From NCBI GenBank assembly GCA_905210905.1, contig CAJLYQ010000059.1, positions 1-11,377 of the forward strand: 11,377 nt of DNA. The letters are read 5' to 3'. The position numbers and the translations under genes were made by a program. The DNA is from an uncultured Christensenella sp. Lineage in GTDB: Bacteria; Bacillota; Clostridia; Christensenellales; DTU072. Numbering within the stretch: the stretch's first letter is position 1; every line of letters begins with the position of its first letter. Positions 1 through 6,617 of the stretch are shown piece by piece. The notes under the pieces were generated by a model that made no database searches, had not been told where the DNA came from, and saw only the letters and a list, made by a program, of their open reading frames with translations.

Positions 1-33
1 GTGGGCGTACGCACTTTGGTTTTATCCGAATAA
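1..33 (+). CDS. possible 3' end of a gene cut by the window edge
   Basis: Reading from base 1, ten codons are open (ending L-V-L-S-E) and stop at TAA 31-33, one base before the foot of the hairpin at 35-63. A stop placed directly at a terminator is what the end of a plus-strand gene looks like. Ten residues are too few to identify a product, and the same terminator is fully explained by rdgB on the other strand. Other frames are also open here, so this is only a suggestion. Confidence 0.22.
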   Translation: MGVRTLVLSE

Positions 34-34
34 A

Positions 35-63
35 AAAAAGCGAGAATTCAGTTCTCGCTTTTT
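35..63. terminator. bidirectional intrinsic terminator after rdgB
   Basis: A perfect stem GCGAGAA (40-46) / TTCTCGC (52-58) with a 5-base loop is flanked by eight A on the left (32-39) and five T on the right (59-63). On the minus strand this gives a GC-rich hairpin followed by eight T, 22 bases after the rdgB stop codon. On the plus strand the T run is shorter but still usable, so it may also end a gene entering from the left edge. Confidence 0.9.
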
Positions 64-84
64 GCCTCGTAACGTTTGGTCACG

Positions 85-660
85 CTATATTAAAATTTCT
101 TCGAGTTTTCTTAGTGCGTTTCCGCGGTGCGAAACCGAGTTTTTTTCTTCTTCGGTCGCTTCTCCGAAAGTTTTATTAAGTTCGGTACTGTAAAAAACGG
201 GATCGTAACCGAAACCTGCCGTTCCCTTTCTTTCTTCGATAATCTTTCCTTCGGTCGTTCCTTCGACCGTGATTTTTCTTCCGTCGGGATAAAGCAAGGT
301 TAATACGGTGACGAAACGCGCTTTGCGGTTCGTTTCCCCTTTCATTTCCGCAAGAAGTTTATCGATGTTTTTATCGTCGTCGTGTTCTTCTCCTGCGTAT
401 CTTGCCGAATACACTCCGGGCGCGCCGTTAAGGCAATCGACGCACAAACCGCTGTCGTCGGCAAGGGACGGAAAACCTGTCGCTTTCGTTACCGCTTCGG
501 CTTTGATTAAAGAATTTTCGTAAAACGTACTTCCCGTTTCTTCGATTTCCATATTCAAACCGACGTCTTTCATTGTAAGCACGTCGTCGAAAAAGTTGCC
601 GAGTATTTTTTTGATTTCCTTTACTTTATGCGCGTTGTTCGACGCAATGACGAGGGGCAT
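85..660 (-). CDS. rdgB: XTP/dITP pyrophosphatase (RdgB/HAM1 family)
   Basis: A 191-residue protein, close to the usual ~195-200 for this family. RdgB hydrolyses non-canonical purine triphosphates (dITP, XTP) to the monophosphate and pyrophosphate, keeping damaged purines out of DNA and RNA; it is cytosolic and needs Mg2+. Visible hallmarks are the N-terminal ASNNAHKVKE nucleotide loop (6-15), TFYENSLIKA (45-54), the catalytic/metal motif LADDSG (66-71), GAPGVYSARYAG (79-90), GFGYDP (149-154) and SHRGNAL (177-183). The start is the ATG at 660-658 because the family begins with M-x-x-[IV]-A-S-N and a good ribosome binding site (AAGGAAGG, 676-669) precedes it; the frame stays open upstream only by running through the antisense of the tRNA gene. 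It lies 50 bases downstream of tRNA-Gly on the same strand, with a terminator in between, so expression may rest on read-through or an unseen promoter. Confidence 0.96.
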   Translation of the reverse strand: MPLVIASNNAHKVKEIKKILGNFFDDVLTMKDVGLNMEIEETGSTFYENSLIKAEAVTKATGFPSLADDSGLCVDCLNGAPGVYSARYAGEEHDDDKNIDKLLAEMKGETNRKARFVTVLTLLYPDGRKITVEGTTEGKIIEERKGTAGFGYDPVFYSTELNKTFGEATEEEKNSVSHRGNALRKLEEILI

Positions 661-676
661 ATATTTCACCTTCCTT

Positions 677-706
677 AAAAAATCGGGTCGCCTTTCCGAC
701 GACCCG
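677..706 (-). terminator. intrinsic terminator of tRNA-Gly
   Basis: The stem CGGGTCG (684-690) / CGACCCG (700-706) with a 9-base loop is followed on the minus strand by A and then six T (682-677). It begins four bases after the encoded CCA end of the tRNA. The T run directly touches the Shine-Dalgarno sequence of rdgB (676-669), so the hairpin would also shape how that ribosome binding site is presented in a read-through transcript. Confidence 0.75.
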
Positions 707-710
707 TGTT

Positions 711-785
711 TGGAGCGAAAGACGAGATTCGAACTCGCAACAACCACCTTGGGAAGGTGGCGCTCTACCGTTGAACTACTTTCGC
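711..785 (-). tRNA. tRNA-Gly, anticodon CCC
   Basis: A complete 75-base cloverleaf reads on the minus strand: acceptor GCGAAAG/CTTTCGC (perfect), D arm GTTC-AACGGTA-GAGC, anticodon arm CCACC-TTCCCAA-GGTGG, variable loop TTGTT, T arm GCGAG-TTCGAAT-CTCGT, discriminator U and an encoded CCA (713-711). The loop places CCC at positions 34-36, reading GGG glycine codons. The U discriminator is normal for bacterial glycine tRNAs. It sits 10 bases behind a good promoter and is followed by its own terminator, so it is probably a single-gene transcript. Confidence 0.97.
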
Positions 786-794
786 ACGGATTAT

Positions 795-823
795 ATTCTA
801 CCAAACGAAAACCTTTTTTGCAA
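795..823 (-). promoter_or_regulatory. sigma-A promoter for tRNA-Gly
   Basis: On the minus strand TTGCAA (823-818) and TAGAAT (800-795) are separated by exactly 17 bases, and the tRNA 5' end follows 9 bases after the -10 box. A second TATAAT overlaps just downstream but its spacing to the -35 would be too long. The near-absent leader is typical of tRNA genes. Confidence 0.75.
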
Positions 824-916
824 GCGTTTTGCTCTTTCTGTGCTCCTACTTTTTGCCGAAGTTTGGTTTTTACCCGTTATATTACTTTATTTTTGTCGTT
901 TATGTTTGTTTTTCGT

Positions 917-945
917 TTGCCAAACGTATTTACAGATGTTAAAAT
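917..945 (+). promoter_or_regulatory. sigma-A promoter for the TIM-barrel/acyl-CoA synthetase gene
   Basis: TTGCCA (917-922) and TAAAAT (940-945) lie 17 bases apart, with TG at 937-938 giving an extended -10. Transcription would begin near 952, leaving a leader of about 34 bases that carries the ribosome binding site GGAGA (972-976). It lies back to back with the tRNA promoter. A weaker alternative (TTGCCG/TATATT) about 60 bases upstream has poor spacing. Confidence 0.65.
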
Positions 946-985
946 TTACTTTATATACAGAAAACGAATACGGAGAAAAATAACG

Positions 986-3508
986 ATGAAACTCAGTTTT
1001 TCCACCTTGGCTTGTCCGGACTTTACTTGGACGGAGATTTACTCGATGACGAAGGACTTCGGTCTTGACGGTATCGAAATACGCGGACTCGGCGACGAAA
1101 TTTCGGCGATACACGCTATTCCCTTTTCGCCTGCAAAAATCGATTCTACCATTGCCAAACTAAAAGAACTAGGACTCGTTATTCCCTGTCTGAGTTCGGG
1201 TTGCGCCCTTAAATTCAAGGATCACGAACAAAAAAACGTGGAAGAACTTCTCTCTTACGTTGCACTTGCGAAAAAACTTTCCACGCCGTTTGTCAGAATT
1301 CTTGCCGATCAGGAACCGAAACCGAACGGTGAAGTCGACGACGCTTATATCGTAAACCTGTTAAAAACGCTTGCTCTTCCTGCAAAGGAAGCGGGGGTTA
1401 CGCTTCTCGTGGAATCCAACGGCGTATATGCCGACACGATGCGTCTTCGTCGTTTACTCGACGCGGTAGGCTCTCCTTCCGTCGCGGCTTTGTGGGATAT
1501 TCATCATCCTTACAGGTTTATGCACGAATCGCCCGAAAAATCCGTCGACAATCTCGGCTCTTACATAAAATACGTTCACGTAAAGGACAGTAAAATCGAC
1601 TCCGACGGCGTGCTTCGATACAAACTTTTCGGCGAAGGCGATATGCCGCTCGATCGTATTTTCGAAGCGTTAAAAACCGTCAAATACGACGGGTTCGTTT
1701 CACTCGAATGGGTAAAACGGTGGTCGAACGAACTCAGCGACGCAGGTATCGTCGTGCCGCAGTTTGCCAACTATATGGCGCGTTACAAGAAAAAAACGCG
1801 TTCTCTTCAAGACAACAAAACTTATACCGGCAAATACGTCTGGCCGAAAGAAACGCTGATAAACGAGACTTTCCCGGACGTTCTCGACCGCATTTGCGAA
1901 GAATTCCCCGAACAGTACGCGTTTCGTTATACCGAACTCGACTACACCCGCACGTATCCGCAGTTCCGCGACGACGTCGACGAGTTTGCTCGCGCGCTCA
2001 TTGCGATGGGGGTTAAACGCGGCGATCACGTTGCTATCTGGGCGACGAACGTGCCTGCCTGGTATATTACTTTTTGGGCGACGACGAAAATCGGGGCGGT
2101 TCTCGTAACGGTAAACACCGCATACAAAATTCACGAAGCGGAGTACCTGCTCCGACAATCGGACACGCACACGCTGGTTATGATAAACGCTTATAAAGAC
2201 AGCGACTACGCCGCTATAATAAACGAAATTTGTCCCGAACTTGCATTTTGCCAACCCGGCAGACTGGATTCGAAACGTTTACCGTTTTTGAAAAACGTAA
2301 TCACGGTCGGATTTGAAAACAAAGGTTGCTATTCGTGGGAAGAAGCGGTTAAACTCAGCACTTTGGTCCCCTACGAAGAAGTTGAATCCCGTCGTAAAAA
2401 AATCGACAAAAACGACGTCTGCAATATGCAGTACACTTCGGGAACAACGGGTTTTCCGAAAGGAGTTATGCTCACGCACTACAACGTCGTCAACAACGGC
2501 AAAGCGATCGGCGATTGTATGGACCTGTCCACGGCTGACAAAATGATGATACAGGTGCCGATGTTCCACTGTTTCGGAATGGTGCTTGCGATGACCGCAA
2601 GCGTAACTCACGGCACGACTATGTCCCCTATCACCGCTTTCTCTCCGAGAAAAGGGCTTGCTTGCATAAACAAAGAGCAAATAACTGCTTTCCACGGCGT
2701 ACCGACGATGTTTATCGCTATGCTTAACCATTCTGACTTCGCCTCGACGGATTTTTCGCATATGCGTACCGGTATAATGGCTGGCAGTCCGTGTCCGATC
2801 AAAGTTATGCAAGAAGTCGTAGAAAAAATGCATATGTCGGAAATTTGCATTACCTACGGTCAGACCGAAGCGTCCCCTGCCACCACGATGAGCAAAACGA
2901 CGGATTCGCTCGAAACGAGAGTAAACACCGTAGGCGGTCCGATATTCGGCGTTGAATGTAAAATCGTAGATCCGGAAACCGGGGTTGACTTACCCGACAA
3001 CGTAGACGGCGAATTCGTTGCGCGCGGATACAACATAATGAAAGGCTACTACAAAATGCCCGAAGCGACGGCGGCGGCAATCGATAAAGACGGTTGGCTT
3101 CACACCGGCGACCTTGCGAGAAGAACTCCCGAAGGATACTACAAAATCACGGGCAGGATAAAAGATATGATTATTCGCGGCGGCGAAAACATTTATCCCA
3201 AAGAAATCGAAGATTTTATCTACACTCACCCGAAAGTCAAGGACGTGCAGGTAATCGGCGTGCCGGACAGTCAGTACGGCGAAGAAATTATGGCTTGCGT
3301 AATTCTTAACGAAGGCGAAACGATGACCGAAGACGAACTTAAAGAATACGTCCTTACCCATATGGCAAAACATAAAGTTCCGCGATACGTGGATTTCGTC
3401 GATTCGTTCCCGATGAACGCCGCAGGTAAAATACTTAAATACAAAATGCGCGAAAACGCGGTGGACAAACTCGGCTTACAAAAAGCAAGCAAAATAGAAA
3501 CCGCTTAA
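986..3508 (+). CDS. fusion: sugar-isomerase-like TIM barrel + acyl-CoA synthetase
   Basis: An 840-residue protein with two full enzyme modules. Residues 1-~266 resemble the xylose-isomerase-like TIM barrel family (sugar phosphate isomerases/epimerases): the expected metal ligands are present as E143 (VESNG), D171 with HH (WDIHH), H198 (YVHVKD) and E241 (SLEW). Residues ~275-840 are a complete ATP-dependent acyl-CoA ligase of the ANL superfamily, similar in style to FadD/ACSF2: P-loop TSGTTGFPKG (484-493), YGQTE (624-628), TGD (707-709), hinge GRIKD (723-727) and catalytic lysine K815 in AAGKILK. The ligase would activate a carboxylic acid as acyl-AMP and transfer it to CoA; its acid substrate cannot be read from sequence. 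ATG 986 is chosen for its GGAGA box nine bases upstream and because the barrel begins there; the longer open frame crosses the tRNA and both promoters. No ribosome binding site is seen at the domain join, so one polypeptide is likely. Domain identities are firm; the joint function is unknown. Confidence 0.93.
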   Translation: MKLSFSTLACPDFTWTEIYSMTKDFGLDGIEIRGLGDEISAIHAIPFSPAKIDSTIAKLKELGLVIPCLSSGCALKFKDHEQKNVEELLSYVALAKKLSTPFVRILADQEPKPNGEVDDAYIVNLLKTLALPAKEAGVTLLVESNGVYADTMRLRRLLDAVGSPSVAALWDIHHPYRFMHESPEKSVDNLGSYIKYVHVKDSKIDSDGVLRYKLFGEGDMPLDRIFEALKTVKYDGFVSLEWVKRWSNELSDAGIVVPQFANYMARYKKKTRSLQDNKTYTGKYVWPKETLINETFPDVLDRICEEFPEQYAFRYTELDYTRTYPQFRDDVDEFARALIAMGVKRGDHVAIWATNVPAWYITFWATTKIGAVLVTVNTAYKIHEAEYLLRQSDTHTLVMINAYKDSDYAAIINEICPELAFCQPGRLDSKRLPFLKNVITVGFENKGCYSWEEAVKLSTLVPYEEVESRRKKIDKNDVCNMQYTSGTTGFPKGVMLTHYNVVNNGKAIGDCMDLSTADKMMIQVPMFHCFGMVLAMTASVTHGTTMSPITAFSPRKGLACINKEQITAFHGVPTMFIAMLNHSDFASTDFSHMRTGIMAGSPCPIKVMQEVVEKMHMSEICITYGQTEASPATTMSKTTDSLETRVNTVGGPIFGVECKIVDPETGVDLPDNVDGEFVARGYNIMKGYYKMPEATAAAIDKDGWLHTGDLARRTPEGYYKITGRIKDMIIRGGENIYPKEIEDFIYTHPKVKDVQVIGVPDSQYGEEIMACVILNEGETMTEDELKEYVLTHMAKHKVPRYVDFVDSFPMNAAGKILKYKMRENAVDKLGLQKASKIETA

Positions 3509-3529
3509 TTAAAATAGAAAACGAACGGT

Positions 3530-3552
3530 GACCGTCGCAAAATGCGGCGGTC
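3530..3552 (+). terminator. hairpin between fusion gene and antiporter, weak terminator
   Basis: A 9-base-pair stem (3530-3538 / 3544-3552, one G-U pair) with a 5-base loop lies 21 bases after the stop of the fusion gene. Only TT-A-T follows it, so it lacks a proper U tract. It may stabilise the 3' end or act as a leaky stop, with partial read-through into the antiporter gene 91 bases on. Confidence 0.35.
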
Positions 3553-3643
3553 TTATCGCGAAGAAACACAATCGAAAACAACCGTTTATTCACTCTTTCG
3601 TGTGGGTGGGCGGGCAGGCGAAACAATAACGAGAGGATACAAA

Positions 3644-4921
3644 ATGCAATACTACGAAATACTTCTGCCTTTGGCATTAATATTACTTCTATCCAAACTT
3701 TTGGGTATCTTTTGTCGCAAGATAGGTATGCCGCAAGTCGTCGGTATGCTCCTTGCCGGCGTTTTGGTCGGTTGTATAAAATATATTCCGAACCAAAAAA
3801 TTCTCACCGATTTTACCAACGAGGGATTATCGTTTTTCTCGAAAATCGGCGTAATTTTAATAATGTTCAGCGCAGGGCTTGAAACGGACGTTAAACTTAT
3901 TAAAAAGACGGGCGTAGCCGCTTCGGTAATAACCGTACTCGGCGTAATCTTCCCTCTTGCGTTCGGTTTTCTCGTCGCGTGCGGATTTAACGGTAAATTC
4001 TCAGACTGGTCGAGAGCGACGGTTTTAAGCAACATTTTTTACGGAGTTATACTTACCGCTACCTCGGTCAGCGTAACCGTAGCGACGCTTAAAGAACTCG
4101 GCAAACTCAATTCGAAAATCGGCACGGCAATAATCTCGGCGGCAATAATCGACGACATAATCGGCGTGGTCGTGTTAAGCGTGGTCGTCGGAATATCCAA
4201 AGGCGAAAGCAGCGGAATATGGGTGGTTTTACTAAAAACGCTCGGTTATTTCGCGGCGGTAATCGCCATAGGCTTGTTTATGCGTTGGCTCTTCAAAAAA
4301 ATGGAAGAAAAATATCCGCACAACCGTCGTATCCCGATTTTCAGTTACGTACTGTGTTTCGTTTTTGCGTACTGCGCAGAGAAATTTTTCGGCGTTGCGG
4401 ACATTACGGGCGCGTATTTTGCCGGACTTATGCTTGCAAAAACCCGTGAAACCGACTACATCGACAGAAAAGCCGACATCACGACTTATATGCTTTTCGG
4501 TCCGGTTTTCTTTGCTAATATCGGACTCACGACTTCTTTCGGCAACATAAACGGCGACACGGTACTTTTCGGCGTATGCTTTATTCTTGCGGCGATTTTA
4601 GGTAAATTCATCGGTTGCGGTTTAGGCGCGAAAATGTGCGGTTTTTCTTGGTCTGATTCGGCAAAAGCAGGTATCGGTATGATGGTCAGGGCGGAAGTTT
4701 GCCTCGTATGCGCACAAAAAGGCGTAGAAAACGGACTTATCGACACGACGATTATGCCGTTCATTCTCGTACTGATAATCGTCACTTCCTTCGTTGCTCC
4801 CGTTCTTTTGAAACTTCTTTACAAAAAAGACGATAAAAATACGCCGTCCCTTCCTCTGTCGGAAGAAACGACGCACACGGTCAGAGAACCCGAAATTCAC
4901 ACGGAAAACTTCTTAGGATAA
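3644..4921 (+). CDS. CPA2-family cation:proton antiporter
   Basis: A 425-residue very hydrophobic membrane protein of the Na+/H+ exchanger family (monovalent cation:proton antiporter-2), with about a dozen membrane segments spanning nearly the whole chain and a hydrophilic C-terminal tail of ~35 residues. It lacks the TrkA-N regulatory domain of KefB/KefC. The core helix carries ATSVSVTVATLKELG near residue 140 and the ion-binding aspartate pair D170-D171 in AAIIDDIIGV; R349 in MMVRAEV occupies the place of the conserved basic residue of the transport core. In characterised relatives (NapA, NhaA) the DD pair goes with electrogenic exchange, and GerN-type proteins are the closest in style. The likely job is Na+ or K+ extrusion and pH balance. 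The start is ATG 3644, with AGAGGA 6 bases upstream; 34 codons of open frame before it include the intergenic hairpin. Its end overlaps the converging amidohydrolase gene by 9 bases. Confidence 0.9.
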   Translation: MQYYEILLPLALILLLSKLLGIFCRKIGMPQVVGMLLAGVLVGCIKYIPNQKILTDFTNEGLSFFSKIGVILIMFSAGLETDVKLIKKTGVAASVITVLGVIFPLAFGFLVACGFNGKFSDWSRATVLSNIFYGVILTATSVSVTVATLKELGKLNSKIGTAIISAAIIDDIIGVVVLSVVVGISKGESSGIWVVLLKTLGYFAAVIAIGLFMRWLFKKMEEKYPHNRRIPIFSYVLCFVFAYCAEKFFGVADITGAYFAGLMLAKTRETDYIDRKADITTYMLFGPVFFANIGLTTSFGNINGDTVLFGVCFILAAILGKFIGCGLGAKMCGFSWSDSAKAGIGMMVRAEVCLVCAQKGVENGLIDTTIMPFILVLIIVTSFVAPVLLKLLYKKDDKNTPSLPLSEETTHTVREPEIHTENFLG

Positions 4922-5704
4922 TTTAAGGAGTTTTTCCGCGTTTTTATAAAAAATCTTATCCTTTTCTTCGTCGGTTAATCCCAAAGTTGCGATAAGCCGT
5001 TTTTCAAGGTCGATCGTATGCCACGGTCCGTCCGAGCCGATCAACAGTTTGTCCGAGCCGTGTTTTTCCACGATTTTTTGCGCGACTTCTCTCGGTATCG
5101 AGCCGTAACCGAACGATAAATCGAAATACGCGTCGCTCCCTGCAAGACGTTTAAGCACTTCTTCGCCCATCAGCCAGCCGCCCCAGTGTGCGAACACCAC
5201 GGGAGCAACGAACTTTTCGACGATTTTTGCCGCCCTGTCCGGCGTACAGCGATACGGCGAAGCGTATCCTAAATCCGCCCCTGCGTGAAAAACGGTAATC
5301 AATCCTAATTCCCCTGCTTTTTTATACAAAGGAAACATTTTTTCGTCGTCGACGTAAAAGTTCTGATATTCCGGATGGAACTTAATTCCTTTAAGTCCGA
5401 GCGATTTTATTCTGTCCAACTCGTCAAGGCAATCGGGCAAACCCGGATAAACCGAGCCGAAAGCGACTATTCTGTCGCCGTTTATCGACGCGGCAAAATC
5501 GTTTACGCTCCTCATTTGGTGAGCGTTGGTCGCGATGCCGAGAGCGACGGACTTATCCACGGATTCGTTATCCATTCTTTTTAACAGTCCGTTTAACGTG
5601 CCGTCGTAACTCGGAATAAGTCCGCCGGACTTAACGTTTAATAATTCAATCGTTTTTCCCGCTATTCTGTCGGGAAAAACGTGTGTATGAAAATCTATAA
5701 TCAT
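4913..5704 (-). CDS. amidohydrolase-2 family metal-dependent hydrolase
   Basis: A 263-residue TIM-barrel enzyme of the amidohydrolase-related family (PF04909 type, which includes ACMSD-like decarboxylases and lactone hydrolases). Metal-site residues are in place: H6-T-H8 at the end of strand 1 (IIDFHTH), H140 (VFHAGAD), H173 (FAHWGG) and D225 (GSDGPW); GIKFHPEYQ around H110 is another family hallmark. The substrate is unknown. It is the last gene of the minus-strand operon, starting 6 bases after the aroQ stop; its ribosome binding site (AAAGG, 5719-5715) lies partly inside the end of aroQ's region. Its place after aroK and aroQ does not make it a shikimate enzyme: that pathway has no known step of this kind. 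The stop overlaps the antiporter gene end to end. Confidence 0.86.
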   Translation of the reverse strand: MIIDFHTHVFPDRIAGKTIELLNVKSGGLIPSYDGTLNGLLKRMDNESVDKSVALGIATNAHQMRSVNDFAASINGDRIVAFGSVYPGLPDCLDELDRIKSLGLKGIKFHPEYQNFYVDDEKMFPLYKKAGELGLITVFHAGADLGYASPYRCTPDRAAKIVEKFVAPVVFAHWGGWLMGEEVLKRLAGSDAYFDLSFGYGSIPREVAQKIVEKHGSDKLLIGSDGPWHTIDLEKRLIATLGLTDEEKDKIFYKNAEKLLKLS

Positions 5705-5710
5705 TAGTAA

Positions 5711-6145
5711 CTAGCCTTTTTTGTTTTCTTTAATGAAATCCATCGCTTCGGCGTAACCGTCGAAGCCCTTTCCGCAAATCGTTTTCGCGGCGTATTCCGA
5801 TATGAAACTGACCTTGCGGTAGCCCTCGCGCGCGTTGATATCGGTAATATGGACTTCGACCGTTAAAAGGGCTACCGCCTTGAGAGCGTCGAGTATAGCA
5901 ACGCTCGTATGCGTATATCCTCCGGCGTTGATGATTATTCCGTCCTTTTTGCCGTAACACGAGTGAATTTTATCGATTATTTTTCCTTCGCAATTCGACT
6001 GAAAACATTCGATTTTTATACCGCGTTTTTTCCCTTGTTCTTTACAAAACTTAACGAGCGACTTATAATCGTTATTTCCGTATAATTCTTTTTCTCTTAT
6101 ACCGAGCATATCGAGATTAGGACCGTTAATTACTATTATTTTCAT
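5711..6145 (-). CDS. aroQ: type II 3-dehydroquinate dehydratase
   Basis: A 144-residue protein, the usual size for the dodecameric type II dehydroquinase, which removes water from 3-dehydroquinate to give 3-dehydroshikimate, the third step to chorismate. The family signature is clear: INGPNLDMLG (6-15), catalytic R17 and Y22 (GIREKELYG), QSNCEG (49-54), INAGGYTHTS (72-81) with N73 and H79, and VEVHITDINAREGYR (96-110) with H99, R106 and R110. Several positions differ from the common motif: QSN-C-EG for QSN-H-EG, NAGG for NPGA, and HITD for HISN. The core acid/base and anchor residues remain, so activity is expected. The start lies 20 bases inside aroK, with GGAG 7 bases upstream, giving tight coupling to aroK. 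Confidence 0.93.
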   Translation of the reverse strand: MKIIVINGPNLDMLGIREKELYGNNDYKSLVKFCKEQGKKRGIKIECFQSNCEGKIIDKIHSCYGKKDGIIINAGGYTHTSVAILDALKAVALLTVEVHITDINAREGYRKVSFISEYAAKTICGKGFDGYAEAMDFIKENKKG

Positions 6146-6617
6146 TGTATACTCCGATTATTTCATCCGAAACGAGTTCGGGATTTCTTTCGTTTATTAC
6201 CGTCACGTCCGCAATTTTTTCATATACGGGCATACGCGTTTTTTCCATATTTTTTAAGGTTTGTTCGTCCTTTGAAAGCGGACGCCCTTCGGTGGACAAA
6301 AGTCCGAGCGAACGCTTTATAAGCACGAAAAAACCGTTGCTTTTTAAGCACTCGACGTTGCGTTCGTCCATAACCGTGCCGCCGCCGCACGAAATTACCG
6401 CGTTCCGTTTTTGCGAGGCGATTTTTACTTGTTCTCTCTCTTTCTCCCGGAAAGAACTTTCCCCTTCTTCTGCGAAAATTTCGGGTATGGTTCTTCCGTC
6501 CGCTTGTTCGACGAGTTTGTCCGTATCGACGAACTCTCTTCCCGTTTTTTTCGCTATTAAAAGCCCGAGCGTTGTTTTACCGCACGAAGGCATTCCTATC
6601 AGAACGTAATTCTTCAT
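6126..6617 (-). CDS. aroK: shikimate kinase
   Basis: A 163-residue P-loop kinase that phosphorylates shikimate at O3 using ATP, the fifth step of the chorismate pathway. It shows the Walker A GMPSCGKTT (8-16), the shikimate-binding D33 (FVDTDKL), R57 (SFREKE), G78-G79-G80 (SCGGGTV), the lid arginine in GRPLSK (R112) and R128 in TRMPVYE. Size matches the monomeric AroK/AroL type. Its ATG shares the four bases ATGA with the stop of the transporter gene upstream, and its 3' end overlaps aroQ, so translation of the three genes is probably coupled. Other shikimate genes are not in the window. Confidence 0.95.
   Translation of the reverse strand: MKNYVLIGMPSCGKTTLGLLIAKKTGREFVDTDKLVEQADGRTIPEIFAEEGESSFREKEREQVKIASQKRNAVISCGGGTVMDERNVECLKSNGFFVLIKRSLGLLSTEGRPLSKDEQTLKNMEKTRMPVYEKIADVTVINERNPELVSDEIIGVYNENNSN

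Noticed and set aside
1..14. Near-palindrome GTGGGCGTACGCAC at the left edge, and GTGGGCG again at 11211-11217
   Set aside because: The match between the two ends is only seven bases and the palindrome core is eight; likely chance, not a terminal repeat or attachment site.
661..804. A 48-residue N-terminal extension of RdgB
   Set aside because: It would translate the tRNA-Gly gene and its terminator from a TTG in the tRNA promoter; RdgB proteins start at the M before P-L-V-I-A-S-N.
596..985. A 130-residue N-terminal extension of the fusion protein
   Set aside because: It runs through the antisense of rdgB's start, the tRNA gene and two promoters; a good ribosome binding site and the family's N-terminus mark ATG 986 as the start.
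4916..4962. AGGATAA/TTATCCT pairing as a shared terminator for the convergent genes
   Set aside because: Seven base pairs closing a 33-base AU-rich loop, inside coding sequence and without a proper T run after it; too weak to call.
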